The position numbers were made by a program, and so were the translations under genes. A stretch of 64,000 bases of DNA, taken from assembly GCA_009193035.1 (NCBI GenBank), contig SWDT01000010.1, positions 806,001 to 870,000 of the forward strand. The letters run 5' to 3'. How positions within the stretch are numbered: the first letter of the stretch is position 1; every line of letters starts with the position of its first letter. The notes under the pieces were generated by a model. That model made no database searches, was not told the origin of the DNA, and worked only from the letters and a program-made list of their open reading frames with translations. Positions 43,990-56,582 of this stretch are shown one piece after another. The DNA is from Halicephalobus mephisto. Lineage: Eukaryota; Nematoda; Chromadorea; Rhabditida; Panagrolaimidae.

Positions 43990-46900
43990 ATGAGCTGCTG
44001 TATCGGTGTCGCGAGACTGGCCTGGAGCAAGGAACCCCAGTCCCCCGACCCCGAGGTCTACAGTAAGACCATCAAAAATCCACTCGACTACAGTATACCG
44101 TTGATGAAAATAAGCAATTCTGTAAGTTTTTTAAATTAAAAAAAAATCAATTTTTTAAAATTTAAAAAAAAATAAAAAAAATAAATTTTTTAAAATTAAA
44201 AAAAAAAATTAAAAAAATTTTAAAATTCGAAATTTTAAAAATTAAGAATTTTTAAATTAAAAATTTTAAAAACTTTCCAGTTGGGACCATTTTTTTGGAA
44301 TTTTGGTCCCGACTGGAAAATTCAAAAAATTCGTGTTGAGACCGAAATTTCAAAATTTGTTATTTTTAATTTTTGAAATCATGTTATTTTAGAAATTAAA
44401 TTTATAAAATGGGACTCGAAGAAATGGTCCCGATTGGAAAATTCGTGTTGAGACCGAAATTTCAAAAATTTTTTGTTTTTGAAAACTTTTGCAATTGTAT
44501 CTTTTTTTTAAAAATAGATTTTTTTAAATACAAATTGCAAAAGGAAAAGTGGTTTTGACGTCAATTTTTTGAATTTTCCAATCAAGACCGAAAACTGGAA
44601 TTCCGCGCTTACGTGTTTCTTGAAAGTTCCAAATGGCTGATCATATTTCGAAATTATTTATTTTAAAAAAATAGAAATTTCTATAATGAAATTTTAAAAA
44701 ATTACTTTAACAAGGATTTTCAAAGTTTTCCACTTAGGACCAAAATTTCGAAATTATTTATTTAAAAAATTTTTAAATTATTTATTTTAAAAAAATTGAA
44801 AATTTTAAAAATGATTTTAGCATAAATTTTCGAAATTTTCTACTTGGGACCAAAATTACAAAAAATTGTTTTTTATTTTAAAAAATTTTTAAATTATTTA
44901 TGTTAAAAAATTTTTAAATTAATTATTTTAAAAAAAAATGAAATTTTAAAAAATTACTTTAACAAAGATTTTTAAAATTTTCCACTCAGGACCAAAATTA
45001 TAAAAAAATTTCGAAATTATGTTTTTTAAACAAAATCCTAAAAAACGGTCTCGACTAGAATTTTTGAAATTTTCCACCTAGTACCAGAAAGTTCAAAGTT
45101 TATGTTTGACGTGTTTCTAACAAGGTACAAAATCATTTAATATATTCTGTGGTCAGAATATTACTGTATTATTTAAAAAACAGGTGTTTATGACGAAATT
45201 TCGAGAATTTTCTGAATTTGTCAGTTTGAAAATTTATATTTTTTAAAAACTTAAATTTATTTAATATATTTTGGAATTATATATTTTCTTTAAAAATAAA
45301 AATTATCAAAAATATATGTGATGAAATTTTAAAAATTGTCTCGACGTAATTTTTTCATTTTCTCACGTACGACTGGAAATATAATTTTATAGTTTTTAAA
45401 AAATTAAATTTATTTAGTATATTTTAAAATTATATATTTTTATAAGAAATAAAAATTACTATCAAAAATATATGACGAGATTTTAAAAATTGTCTCGACG
45501 CGACTTTTTTGAATTTCTCACGTACGACTGGAAATATAATTTTATAGTTTTTAAAAAATTAAATTTATTTAGTATATTTTAAAATTATATATTTTCTTTA
45601 AAAATAAAAATTATTATTAAAAATATATATAACGAGATTGTAAAAATTGTCTCGACGCGACTTTTTTGAATTTCTCACGTGCGACTGGAAACATAATTTT
45701 ATATTTTTAAAAAAATTAAATTTGTTTAATATATTTTGGAATTTTTTTTAAATAAATACTATTATCAAAAATATATGACGAGATTTTAAAAATTGTTTCG
45801 ACGCGACTTTTTTGAATTTCTCACGTGCGATTGAGAATGTATAATTTTATGTTTATTTTTTTTCGCTTGCCTAAAATTCCCCATTTTTAAAACCCCATAT
45901 ATTGTCCAATAATCTTAACTAAATACTGTAAATAAGGAAATTTCTCAAATATAAACTACTTTGTTTGTATTTGTAATTTTAAAAAACCCGACGTTGAATT
46001 TTGTTCTTTGATCTCTACACACTTGACTTCGTTTAAACTTTTATCCTTTTTCTAATGCTTTTCGAAATAAGAAAGATGTTATTTATCTTCTCTTAGCCGT
46101 AATTAGCAACTCCAAGAGGCGGTACTTCATCGATCGGTTCAACAAGGATTTCTGCACTTTGGTCCGACTCGCACTCGTCGCACGTCATTGATCCGCTTTG
46201 AACGAGGCATAACTGTCCTGGTTTACAGTATTGATTTTTATAAAAAGTATAGAATTTTCAGGATTTCATATATAAAACTAGTTTAAAAACGTAAAATTAA
46301 ATAGAAAATTTATATATAAAATTAATTAAATTTCATATAATTAGTTTAAAAATCGATATATGAAATTAATTTTTAAAGTTCATATATGAAATTAGTTTAA
46401 AAATCGATATATGAAATTAATTTTTAAAGTTCATATATGGAATTAATTCTTAAAGTTCATATATGAAATTTATTTTTAAAGTTCATATATGAAATTTATT
46501 TTTTAAAGTTCATATATGAAATTTATTTTTAAAATTTATATATAATTAATGGAAGAATTTATATGTGAAATTAGTTCGAAATTTGTATGCAAAATTGTAA
46601 AAAACGAATTTTTTCGCGCATTTAGCCAATGACCGACTTTCGAATCGATTGATTTTTTTCATATTCGAGAATTTTTCATTTTTATTTTTTTTCAGAAAAA
46701 TTCATTGAATGCTCAAAGTTCTGAAGACGACAGTAAGCTCGACGAGGATTCTGGATCAATGTCGTCTGCCGTCAGTGTCCCGCCTATACCCAAAAGTCCA
46801 AAGGTTTTCCAAAGGATGAAAGGCACGTTTCAATTTTTTTCTTTATCAATAACCACACCTTGAAATAAATTTTTTTGGTTCATTTTTCAGGAAACAAACA

Positions 46901-49900
46901 GACGAACGAAATGATCCATCAACCGTCGTATCTCGTTAACGAAGAATATTTTCATCAAAAAAGTAAGTTTTTTTTATTTTTTCATATATCAATAATTAAC
47001 GGCAACGGGTTCCAGTAGCAACCCCGTCTTCCAGTAGGGATGTCCCGGGCAGTCATCATTACAAGACTTCTTCGAGCGATTCTTGTTATTCCAAAGATGA
47101 ACTTGCCGATGTCGCAGGTTTGTTTTACATTTTTAATAATATTGAAATTTTCCGGAAGATTTTAGAATTTCATAGAATTCTGTAGGATATTTCGAAACTT
47201 TTTAGGGTTATATATGAAGTTTTAGAATATCATAGAATTCTGTAGGATATTTCGAAACTTTTTAACATTATATATGAAGTTTTAGAATTTCATTGAAAAA
47301 TTCGAAACTTTTTAGGATTATGTGTGAATTTTTAGAATTTTATATTTTTTGTAGCAAATTTCGCAATTTTATTAAACTTTTTGCAAACATTTGAAAATAT
47401 TTCGGAAACTTGCAAAACCTTTTGGAATCTCCCAAGAACATTTGAACTTTTTAGAAATCCAGTGAAATTTTCTATAATCTTTAATAACTCAAATGAGAAT
47501 TTAAAACTTCATATATGAAACGGAAATTCCCCAAAATTTATGTTTAAAGGGTTTTAAATTTTATATCGTGATTTTTAACATTTCGAAATTTTCAGGTGAG
47601 ATTAGGTTTCGTCCACCAGCGTCTCAGATTCCGGCCATGACATGTTTCAATTTCGACGCCAAAAACAATGACGAAATTTCCTTCAAACGTGGATCCAAGG
47701 TTTATGTCAGACAGAATCACGCTCACGACGATCAGTACGTCTATATTGAGCTGGGGGACGGAAGAGGAGGATACGCTCCGAAGCAGTTTCTGCAGCCCGT
47801 TGGAACGACTCCTCCGATAATCAATGCTTCTGAAGTCAAAAAAGAAAATCCAATTGGAGAAGGAACATTTTCGAAAGTTTATATATCAACTTACAAATCG
47901 GAGAAATATGCCTTAAAAGAATACAGAGAACTATGTTTTGAAAAAGCCAAAAACGAAGCCGAATATTTGAACGTAATGGATCATAACAACATTGTAAAAG
48001 TTTTTGGTCTATGTCAAGATCCAGTTTTCATGTTGATAGAACTTTGTGAAGGAGATCAACTAGTTAATTTAATCAAAAGACCAGGTTTCAATCCGCCGTT
48101 GAGAGTGCTGATGAATTGGGCTTCGCAAGTGGCTGAAGGTCTGTGGCACATGCACAATCGGGATATCCCCATATGTCATGGCGACATTAAGCCTTCGAAT
48201 AGTAAGTTTATTTTTTAAAAAAGTTTTAAAATTTACAATGAGGAAAAGTATAATGTTTAGTTTTTAGAAAGTATAGTTATTAACAATGTAGTTGAAAATT
48301 TAGGAATTTCTAAAATCTAAAAAGTCATGAAATACTTTTGAATATTAAAATTTTATTGATTTTTTATGATGCAAGAATTTTCGAAACTAGAATTTTCTAA
48401 GATTTTAGAAACTAAAAAGTTGTGGAGTATTTTTGAATATTAGAATTTTATTTTTTTATGCTATAAAAACTTTGAAACTTTTGAATTTTTAAAAACTTAA
48501 AATCTAATACTTTATGAAATGTTCTGGAATGTTTTGGAATCGTATTTTAATTTTTTATGATGTAGTGGAAACTTGGAACCCTATAGCACCACGTAGAAGC
48601 TTCTAGAGTCCAATAGAAGGTTATAGAACTTTCAGAAGTCTCATGGGGAGTTCTAGAATCCTCTACAATCTAGTAGAAATGATTTAAAAACAGAATTTTG
48701 AAAATTCTACAGAATTCTGAAAAATTCTAATTTTGAAATCGTTCAAAAATTTTTAGATTTTTATGAAAAATTAAAATTTTCTTTGAATTTGATTTTAATT
48801 TTTAAAATTGATATGGATTTCGAAAATTTAAAAAAATCTATTTAAAAATCCAGATGTTTATATTTTTTAAAATTCAATATTTTTATTTTTTTCAAAAAAT
48901 GTGATTTTTTAGTTATGATTAAAGAAAAACCATGCATCTGTGAAAACAATTATCATCACGAGGAATCGGATTTATGCAGTGGTTGTGGATTTAGAAGACT
49001 TTCAAGATTGACTTTAAAATTGACAGATTTTGGATTAGCAAGACCTAGTTCATCAGAAAAAAATTCAAATAATAATTTAGTTGGATCACCTCCATATATG
49101 GCTCCGGAATATATTAGAGATTTAAAAATGACCCCAAAAGCAGATGTATGGAGTTTTGGAGTACTTTTTTGGGAACTTTTAACAAAACAAACTCCACATC
49201 AAGAATATGCAAATTACGGTAAAGCTTCTTTGATGTATTTGATTGGAACGAAGGATCTAAAACCGGTTATTCCGAATAGTTGTCCTAAGGATCAAGCTGA
49301 TCTTCTGGAGAAATGCTGGGAATTGGATGACTTACTTAGAGCTACAATGGGAGAAATTATTGAAATTATTAAAGAAATGCCAAAAACTGATCCGGAATAT
49401 ATTATGATTTGTGAAACAAAACAATCATCAGCGAAATCTGTTATGGATTATTTGAAAAAAATAAATTTGGAAAGATTAGTTTTTCCAAAAGAACCAATTC
49501 CACCGAAAAGAAAATTAAAAGGTGTGTCGAAAAATGATATAAGTAATCCGACAGATTTTCGAACTGTTTTGTCTGTTCAACCAGAAGGAAATAATAAATT
49601 TACTATTCATGATCGTAAGTTTTATTTTTTTAATTTAAATTTTGTAAATTAATTTTTAGATTTAAATTTAAATTTTGTAAATTAATTTTTAGATTTAAAT
49701 TAAAATTAATTCTTAGATTTATCTTTAAAATTTATTTTAAAATTAAAATTAAAATAAACTTTTATTTTAAAAGTTATCTTTAAAGTTTATTTTTATTTTT
49801 GAAATTTAAATTTAAATTTAAAAATTTATTTTTAAGTTTTGTAAATTTAGTATTTTTGTTGTTTTTTTATTTTTTTGATATTTTTCTGTTTTGTATTATC

Positions 49901-52156
49901 AAAGTTGAAATTTAAAGTTTTTTGTTAAAATATAATTTTTGAAGTTTGGATTTTTCATTTAAAAACATGGGGCAATTTTTTGATTTGAATAATTCAGATA
50001 TAAAATTTCATCAATTTAGATAAGATTTTTTAAATAAGAAAATTCATAAATGTTGTTTTAGATGGGAAATTAAAATTTTGAGTTTGAACTTTAATAATTA
50101 ACTTTGAAATTGAATTTTGACTTTGATGTCGAACTCAAATTTTGATGGTTAACTTTAAAGTTGAGGTCGAACTCAAATTTCGATGGTTAACTTTGAAGTT
50201 GAATTTTGACTTTGATGTCGAACTCAAATTTTGATGGTCAACTTTGAAGTTGAATTTTGACTTTGAGGTCGAACTCAAATTTTGATGATCAACTTTGGAA
50301 ATACAAAACACTAGCACTTCAAGTTTACTACCTTTTTATTATTGTACATGTGATTGTGGTTGGTTGTATTGTGATTTTTAGATGAGGTTGATAGACAGAG
50401 ACATAAGTCTTCCCATGATTACATGGGACAAGGAACACTTCCAAGAGCTGGTCTGAAAGCAGAAGTTCCTAGAGAAAGGTATGTAAGCACTCCGGATTTG
50501 AGTCTCGATGTCAGTGGAAAACTCGAAAGAACGAATGCTGTCAGAAGAAAAACAGGAAAAGGAGGAGATCAGACGGTTATATCTTGTTTGACTAGTTTAG
50601 ACGATAATTGTTCATATACTGAACGTGGTCCTATTGCTGCTTCTACTCCTATGGATAACTGTAATTTCGATAGTAATACTATTCAAATTGTGGATGATCG
50701 TGGTTCGTATTGATTTTTTTTTTTAAATTTAAAAAAAATTAAATTTTTTTTTTCAGATTTGATAAGTGTTCCAGCAAAATCGAAAAAAGATTCTCAAAAA
50801 GAAAAATATTCCCCAAAAAGATCACCATCAACTAATTCTAATAGTACTTTTTATGTTTCATCTGATGGAGGAACAATTACACCAACATATGACACAGCAA
50901 CAATTAAATCAGGTTCATCTATTGAATCATCTAATTCTAAAAAATCAAAAAGAATATTTAAAAATTTTGCACATCATTTTAAAGGTAAATCACAAGAAAA
51001 TCATGATGTATGTTATGATTCTACAACAAAAAAATATCATAATTTAGTTAATTCTAAAAATATTATTCAAGATAATACTAATGCTGAATTAAGTCCAGCA
51101 ATTCAAATTCCAACAATACCTATATCACAATTTAATGAATTTTCTGGATCTAGATTTACAAAATTTCATGACTTGCCAATTAATCAAAGACATAAAAAAA
51201 TTCAAGGACATAGAAAAAATTCATCTAATGGATCTACTAATGTATTTGATATAACAGGTAGAAAAACTCCACCTATTTTTCATCAATCAAGTAGTGAAAG
51301 TGGATTAACACCATTAACTCCGAAATATTTATCCGGATTTAGTAAAGGATCAATTAGTCCTGGAGCATTATCACAAGTTATACCGTTTCCTTCTTCTTCA
51401 AGTAGTCCTGGAATTATGGATGATGAAATAAGAAAAAGAACAAGTTCTTATGTAGATTTAAGAAAAATGACGACTGATTTTCCGGTGGAATCTGATGATT
51501 ATATTATGTCGTCAATTATGCATTCAAGATCGAAATCTAGTGAAGTTAACGTTAGACCAGAAAATCAAAAAGAAATATTAGATGCTTTGGTGAATACAAT
51601 GAACAAAGGTAAAAATAAAGAACAAACTATTGTTGAAAATATTGGATATGTAAGAATGATCAAAGAACCAGAAAATACTGTAAATAATCACAATGCAGAT
51701 CAGAATCCTTATTACACAGATTTGAAAAGAATACATGTAACTTCACCTAGAATTGAATCAAAGAAAAATGAAAATAAAGAATCATCAAAACCAAAAAATA
51801 ACATTTTAAATACCGTTATTGAACTTCCAAAAAATCAAGCTCCACCTGTTCCACCAAGACATCATGGTCCAACAATAAACACATTTGCATATATATCACC
51901 AGAATCTAAAACATCACCAAATTCATCTATTTCATCATTTGGAAATTCTACAAATGATCAAATTCCAAGTAGTACAGCACCTGTTCTTTCTCGACCAGAT
52001 ACATTAAATTTTAATAAACCAAGAACATCAACTGGTATTCAAAGAAGAGAAAATCCATATGTTCAATTAGCTACTAATTTTAAAATTGAAAATAATTCTT
52101 CAGATGTTCCTTCTAATCGGGTGCCTTACATACCTAAAACCATCAGGCATCATTGA
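43990..52156 (+). CDS. mlk-1: Mixed-lineage kinase (MAP3K) with SH3 domain, MLK-1 type
   Basis: MAP3K expected to feed the MEK-1/KGB-1 JNK-type stress and axon-regeneration pathway. Exons 43990-44121, 46696-46822, 46891-46962, 47016-47117, 47596-48201, 48913-49614, 50382-50702 and 50757-52156 give 1153 residues. The N-terminal 144 residues are Ser/Pro-rich. The SH3 domain is at about 158-214 (AMTCFNFDAKNNDEISFKRG, GYAPKQFLQPV). The kinase domain starts near 228, with the glycine loop GEGTFSKVY, K252 (YALKEY), HGDIKPSN at 339-346 (Gly where most kinases have Arg), DFG at 385-387 and APEY. Between the catalytic loop and DFG is a four-Cys insert (CICENNYHHEESDLCSGCGF, 354-373). The C-terminal 600 residues are Ser/Asn-rich with Pro motifs (QAPPVPPRHHGP). 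Intron 2 seems to use a GC donor at 46823. Confidence 0.88.
44530..45840. repeat. Tandem repeats in mlk-1 intron 1
   Basis: 45060-45840 holds about five units of about 150 bp with TTTAATATATTTTGGAATTA, ATATATGACGAGATTTTAAA and TTGTCTCGACGCGACTTTTT. 44640-45010 is a looser series around TTTTCCACTTAGGACCAAAA. Confidence 0.75.
46093..46230 (-). other. Isolated coding-like island inside mlk-1 intron 1, opposite strand
   Basis: A GC-richer patch of about 140 bp reads on the minus strand as CKPGQLCLVQSGSMTCDECE followed by SDQSAEILVEPIDEVPPLGV and ANYG, then TAA. The frame is open upstream to about 46250, where a stop appears. Four cysteines and balanced composition look like the last exon of a small secreted protein. 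The candidate acceptor (AAACCAG) is weak and I find no convincing upstream exon. The plus strand is also briefly open. It may be a nested gene end, a gene relic, or conserved non-coding DNA. Confidence 0.35.
46300..46560. repeat. Short repeat array of TTCATATATGAAATT units in mlk-1 intron 1
   Basis: About nine copies of AAAGTTCATATATGAAATTA or close variants, each with the palindrome TTCATATATGAA. Confidence 0.85.
50105..50290. repeat. Short repeat array in mlk-1 intron 6
   Basis: Three to four copies of TTGATGTCGAACTCAAATTT and GATGGTTAACTTTGAAGTTG, about 65 bp apart. The minus-strand frame here is an artefact. Confidence 0.8.
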
Positions 52157-52290
52157 CCGGTCATCCACAGTACACCATTCCATCTACAAAAAATTTAAGG
52201 GTTGATTGGTTTTGTAAATAATGACTGAAATCAGTTCAAGCACCGATAGTGCAATTTGTCAATAGTGATACAAATAAACTTTAGACATGT

Positions 52291-54763
52291 TCATAATCTT
52301 ATAGTTTCAGCAGATTGAGTATGACCATCATATACAAAAGTATTATCAACAGATACATATTGATGAGTGGCAAGTTTGATTGCTTCTTGAGAAACAATTC
52401 CACCGATGATCGATGAAATAACGTGAGGTTCTCCAGCTCCATAACGGCAGATTTCGTTAATCACTTCAGCAGGAACAGTAGCTTGAGTTTTCATGTGTAA
52501 AAGAGTGTCTCTCGTGTCCAGGAAAAGTTGGTCGACTCGTCTAGCAAGATCCTCCGCATCGATATTCTGAGGTACACCGTTGGTTCCAGGAAATCGTTTT
52601 TTACCGTAGTAGAAGTTATCACGTGCCTTCAGAAGGACCAACCAAGCCAGAGGAGAAACCTTCATCGGACTTGTTCCTGGATTAGCAGGTTCTACTTCAG
52701 TTATCTGTTCCAGAATCGGCTAAAAGTAAAAGTTACAACATAATGGGATTGCAAAAATCAAAAATAGTTTTACAAAATTGTCTCAAAGTGAATTTCTAAA
52801 GTATTTTAAAAATTAAAGCAGTTTAAAATCTTCGTTTTACATAGTAATGATTTCATAATCACTCATATAGCTATAGTCATATGTGAATTTTTTTGCAAAA
52901 TTATCTCAAAGTGAATTTCTAAAGTATTTTAAAAATTAAAGCAGTTTAAAATTTTGGTTTTACGCTCATCATTTCACAATCAAGCTTTTAAAGTTGTATT
53001 CAATCTAGATAAATCCAGGAATTTCCGCCTTAGGATATCTAGGACACCTAACCTTCTGCCTACTCCCAAGAATTGACATTCATATATCAAATTACTTCAA
53101 AAATCCTAAAAATCACAAAAAAATTTATAAAATTCAAAAACTTACAGTAATCCCTATTTCTGTTTCTTGTTTCAACGACGATCCATTTTGAACCGCAATA
53201 AATGCTGCATGTTTACAAAATTTTTTTGTCTGTTCATATGGAATCATTTCTAATGAATCTTCACCATAAATATGTTTAATAATATTTCGAGCAATTTCAT
53301 GAACTTTAAAAGCATCTTTTTCCGCTTCAGTACGGTAAAGATTTAATAATTTCGCATATCTTTCTGAATCAGAAGTCATATCTGGCAATTGTCCAGAAAC
53401 CGGCAAAACACCGTATTCCTCAGCGAAAATCTTCAAAGATGTCGCCAGAATCCAGAACCAGTTGGCAGTTTCTTTTTTTAAATTTTCAATTTTGCACAAA
53501 TCATGATTGAAAACTTCTTTCACATTTGACGGAATTGTCGTTTTTACGAGAATCCTATTTATGGCATTTTTGGCTTCTGCAAAGTTGTCTTCATCCAGCA
53601 GTCCTCTCTTATCCGGGATTCTCATTTCCATCAAAATTTCACTTATTTCTTTCCTCTGTTTGTAATTTTCCGGAAAAGCTTGAGGATTTCCAATTTTCTT
53701 CCTCCACAAATCCAAAGCTTGCAGAACAACCAAAGCGTAAGGAGTATGTGAGTGATGTTCACGATCCATAATATCCAAGTTGTTGTCGGCACACATCTGA
53801 AGTAGGCCTTCAAATGGCCGATCAAGTCTGAGATCAGGTTGAGGATGTTCATTGTGAGTATGGTAGACAGTGTGAACCTTGAAGGAATGCCGGAAATATC
53901 CAAATAAACCACAAACTCTGAAAAAAGATATGGTTAAGTTGATATATAAATTTCTTGGATTTCTGCGAAAAAGTTCAAGAGAAAAATTTGAATTTTTCCA
54001 TTTTTTATAGAGAATCCTAAAAGTCCCTAAAAACTTCTAAAAATTCATGTCAGGAGAATTTCATAAAAATTTACAAATTTGAAATTTCTATAATTTTGAT
54101 AATTTTTGAATTCCCGCTCGCGGCGAGCAAGTATTGCAAAAGTGGAAAAAAGGCAATCCGGACAACTCGCACTGTCCTCACTCTCTTTTCCCACTTTTAC
54201 CTAAATTTCTAATTTCCTAAATTCTTTTAGAATTCTCGTTTTTAAATTTTACGATAATACGGTAAATATAAGACGGATCAGACCTACCTGGCATCAATAA
54301 GAGGAACATCTTTTTCGAACAAGAATTCAGAAATCGACATCAGTTCTCCTCTCGTCAGAATCGTCGAGATAACAATCGAAAAATCCAGCAACTTTTCAAT
54401 AGGGAATTTCAATGGAGAGGTAATGGTGAAGCTGCCGGAAACGTTGCTGTTGAGTTCCTGAAATTTTTATAAATCGATATATGAAAAAATCAAAAAACAA
54501 ACCATCAAATACGAAGCGACGACTTGAGCTCTAGGCAATCCTAAATCCCTCTGTGTGACGAAGAAGTTCCTCCCCAGATCAGATTCACTAACGAGAACGT
54601 CATCGACAATATGGAAAACCTTGATTCCGGCCAGAACCAGGTTTTTCAAAGTTTCCGTTGCAACTCCGCTGGATCCAAAAACGCAAACGCTCGTTTCCTG
54701 GATTGAAGTCTGGCCTTCTTCTCCCCACAATCTGATCTGTCGGTCGTATCTGGCTGTAGTCAT
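52291..54763 (-). CDS. ula-1: NEDD8-activating enzyme E1 regulatory subunit (NAE1/APPBP1)
   Basis: Regulatory half of the NEDD8 E1; with UBA3/RFL-1 it adenylates NEDD8 for cullin neddylation. Exons 54503-54763, 54288-54457, 53146-53917 and 52291-52719 give 543 residues, close to human NAE1. RYDRQIRLWGEEGQ opens the protein, followed by the Rossmann segment VCVFGSSGVATETLKNLVLAG and FHIVDD. Exon 2 completes the adenylation-like fold (PLKFPIEKLLDFSIVI). Exon 3 is the helical insert (QMCADNNLDIMDREHHSHTPYA), and the C-terminus has EICRYGAGEPHVISSIIGGI VSQEAIKL. As expected for this subunit there is no catalytic cysteine domain. I start at 54763 because a CTTTTAG acceptor lies 5 nt upstream; an in-frame ATG at 54850 is upstream of that acceptor. 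It converges with mlk-1 (134 bp between stops). Confidence 0.94.
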
Positions 54764-55242
54764 GATAACTAAAAGATGGAAATTAAAAGTATAAAAAAGA
54801 TGTATAAAAATTAAAACAAAATCGAAAAGGGACTCGATGTACCGGTGCAAAAATGGAAAAAATATTTAAATGATATATCGATTCTATCAGGCAATGATTA
54901 TTTTAGAAATAAAATGGAATTTTAAAAATAAAAAACCAGAAAATTAGAGAATTAGAAAAAAAGTTGAACTTCAAGAACAACCTTCAAGCAATGGTCCCGA
55001 CGCGAAAATAGGAAAAAAATACTTGGATGATATATCGATTCTATCAGGTAATGATTATTTTAGAAATAAAATGGAATTTTAAAAATAAAAAACCAGAGAA
55101 TTAAGGAATTAGAAAATTTAAAAGTCGAACTTCAAGAACAACTTCCGAGCGCTGGTCCCGACGCGAAAATTGGAAGGCGAGTTGGACAAAACTGGTAAGC
55201 TATTCATTTTTCGGATTTTTTAAGACTTCAGAATCCAGCAAG
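54764..55242. repeat. Head-to-head spacer of ula-1 and aps-1 with a 155-bp duplication
   Basis: 54872-55010 and 55029-55170 are a direct duplication containing ATATATCGATTCTATCAGG, TAAAATGGAATTTTAAAAAT and TGGTCCCGACGCGAAAAT. Both promoters must lie in this 479-bp interval. Confidence 0.75.
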
Positions 55243-56582
55243 ATGATGCACTATATGATTCTCTTCAGCCGACAAGGCAAATTGAGGCTTCAGAAATGGT
55301 ACATGGCTTATCCGGACAAGGTTTGATCGAATTTTATATATGGAAAATAATTTTTACAATTTTAGGTGAAAAAGAAAATAACTCGAGAATTAATCACGAT
55401 GATTCTGGCGAGGAAGCCCAAAATGTGCGCTTTCTTGGAGTACAAGGATATGAAGATCGTCTACAAAAGGTGTGGTTTTATTTTTATCAATTACTAAAAT
55501 AATCAATTTTCAACGGGGTACGTTGGGGTTAGATGTCATTTTCCAAGGATTTATCAGTACTTTTATATATGACTACTAACATTAAAAGGTGGTTGAAAGG
55601 TTTCAGATGCATTTATAGAGAAATTTCTTTAAAAAGTTACTTTCAATGAAAAATTAAGGAACTGTTACATAGATTGCTTTGGATTCTAGAAATCCACGTC
55701 AGTGTAGTTATGGAGTGTAACTTATGATTTTCCAAGGATTTATTAGAACTTTTATATATGACTACTAAGATTAAAAGGTAGTTAAAAGGTTTCAGATGCA
55801 TTTATAGAGAAATTGCTTTAAAAAGTTACTTTTAAGATCATGCACAATTGAGAAACTGTCGCGCAGAATAAAAATTGTCACATAGACTAATTTAAATGCT
55901 AGAAATTCGTACTGAGATAGTTGTGAAATATAAATTTTCAAGAACATGTTATAAAAATCGGAGATTCTTTATATATGATCATTACTCTTAAAAAGTAGTA
56001 AGATTTTAGACTATTATTCCGGTCTAGAAGCTCCCAGATCCATCCAAACAGTATATATTTCTTAGGAAATTAATCCCGAAATTGTCACGTAGATTAACTT
56101 AATTTCTAGGGGATTCTTATTGAGATAATTTCGCAACAAAGCCTATTACTACTTTTTATAAGAAAATACCAACATCTAAAGCCTAAAATTTCCTAGTTTC
56201 TAACAACTTTTGGAAGTTTTTGTCGAAACTACTTTGTGAAAAAATAATTTTCAATTTGTACAGTACTTGTTTTTAAAATGGAAATTTCAGGTACGCGTCG
56301 CTGTATTTTTGCTGTGCCATTGATCAATCTGACAACGAACTCCTGTGTTTGGAGATTATTCATCGATATGTCGAATTGCTGGACAAGTACTTCGGAAGTG
56401 TCTGTGAACTGGATATCATCTTCAACTTCGAGAAGGCTTACTTTATCCTTGATGAGTTTCTTCTTGCAGGAGAAATTCAAGAAACGAGTAAAAAACAAGT
56501 TCTCAAAGCCATTTCTGCTCAGGACCTGCTACAAGAAGAAGAAACACAACAAGGATTTTTCGAGGACAACGGCCTCGGATAA
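55243..56582 (+). CDS. aps-1: AP-1 clathrin adaptor small (sigma) subunit
   Basis: Small chain of the AP-1 complex that sorts cargo between trans-Golgi and endosomes. Exons 55243-55320, 55366-55469 and 56291-56582 give 157 residues, the normal length. Nearly every segment matches human AP1S1: [86 protein letters not shown] and [10 protein letters not shown]. The start could be either of two adjacent ATGs (55243 or 55246). Intron 2 (821 bp) contains two diverged copies of a segment marked by TTTATATATGACTACTAA and AAAGGTTTCAGATGCATTTA. Confidence 0.96.
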
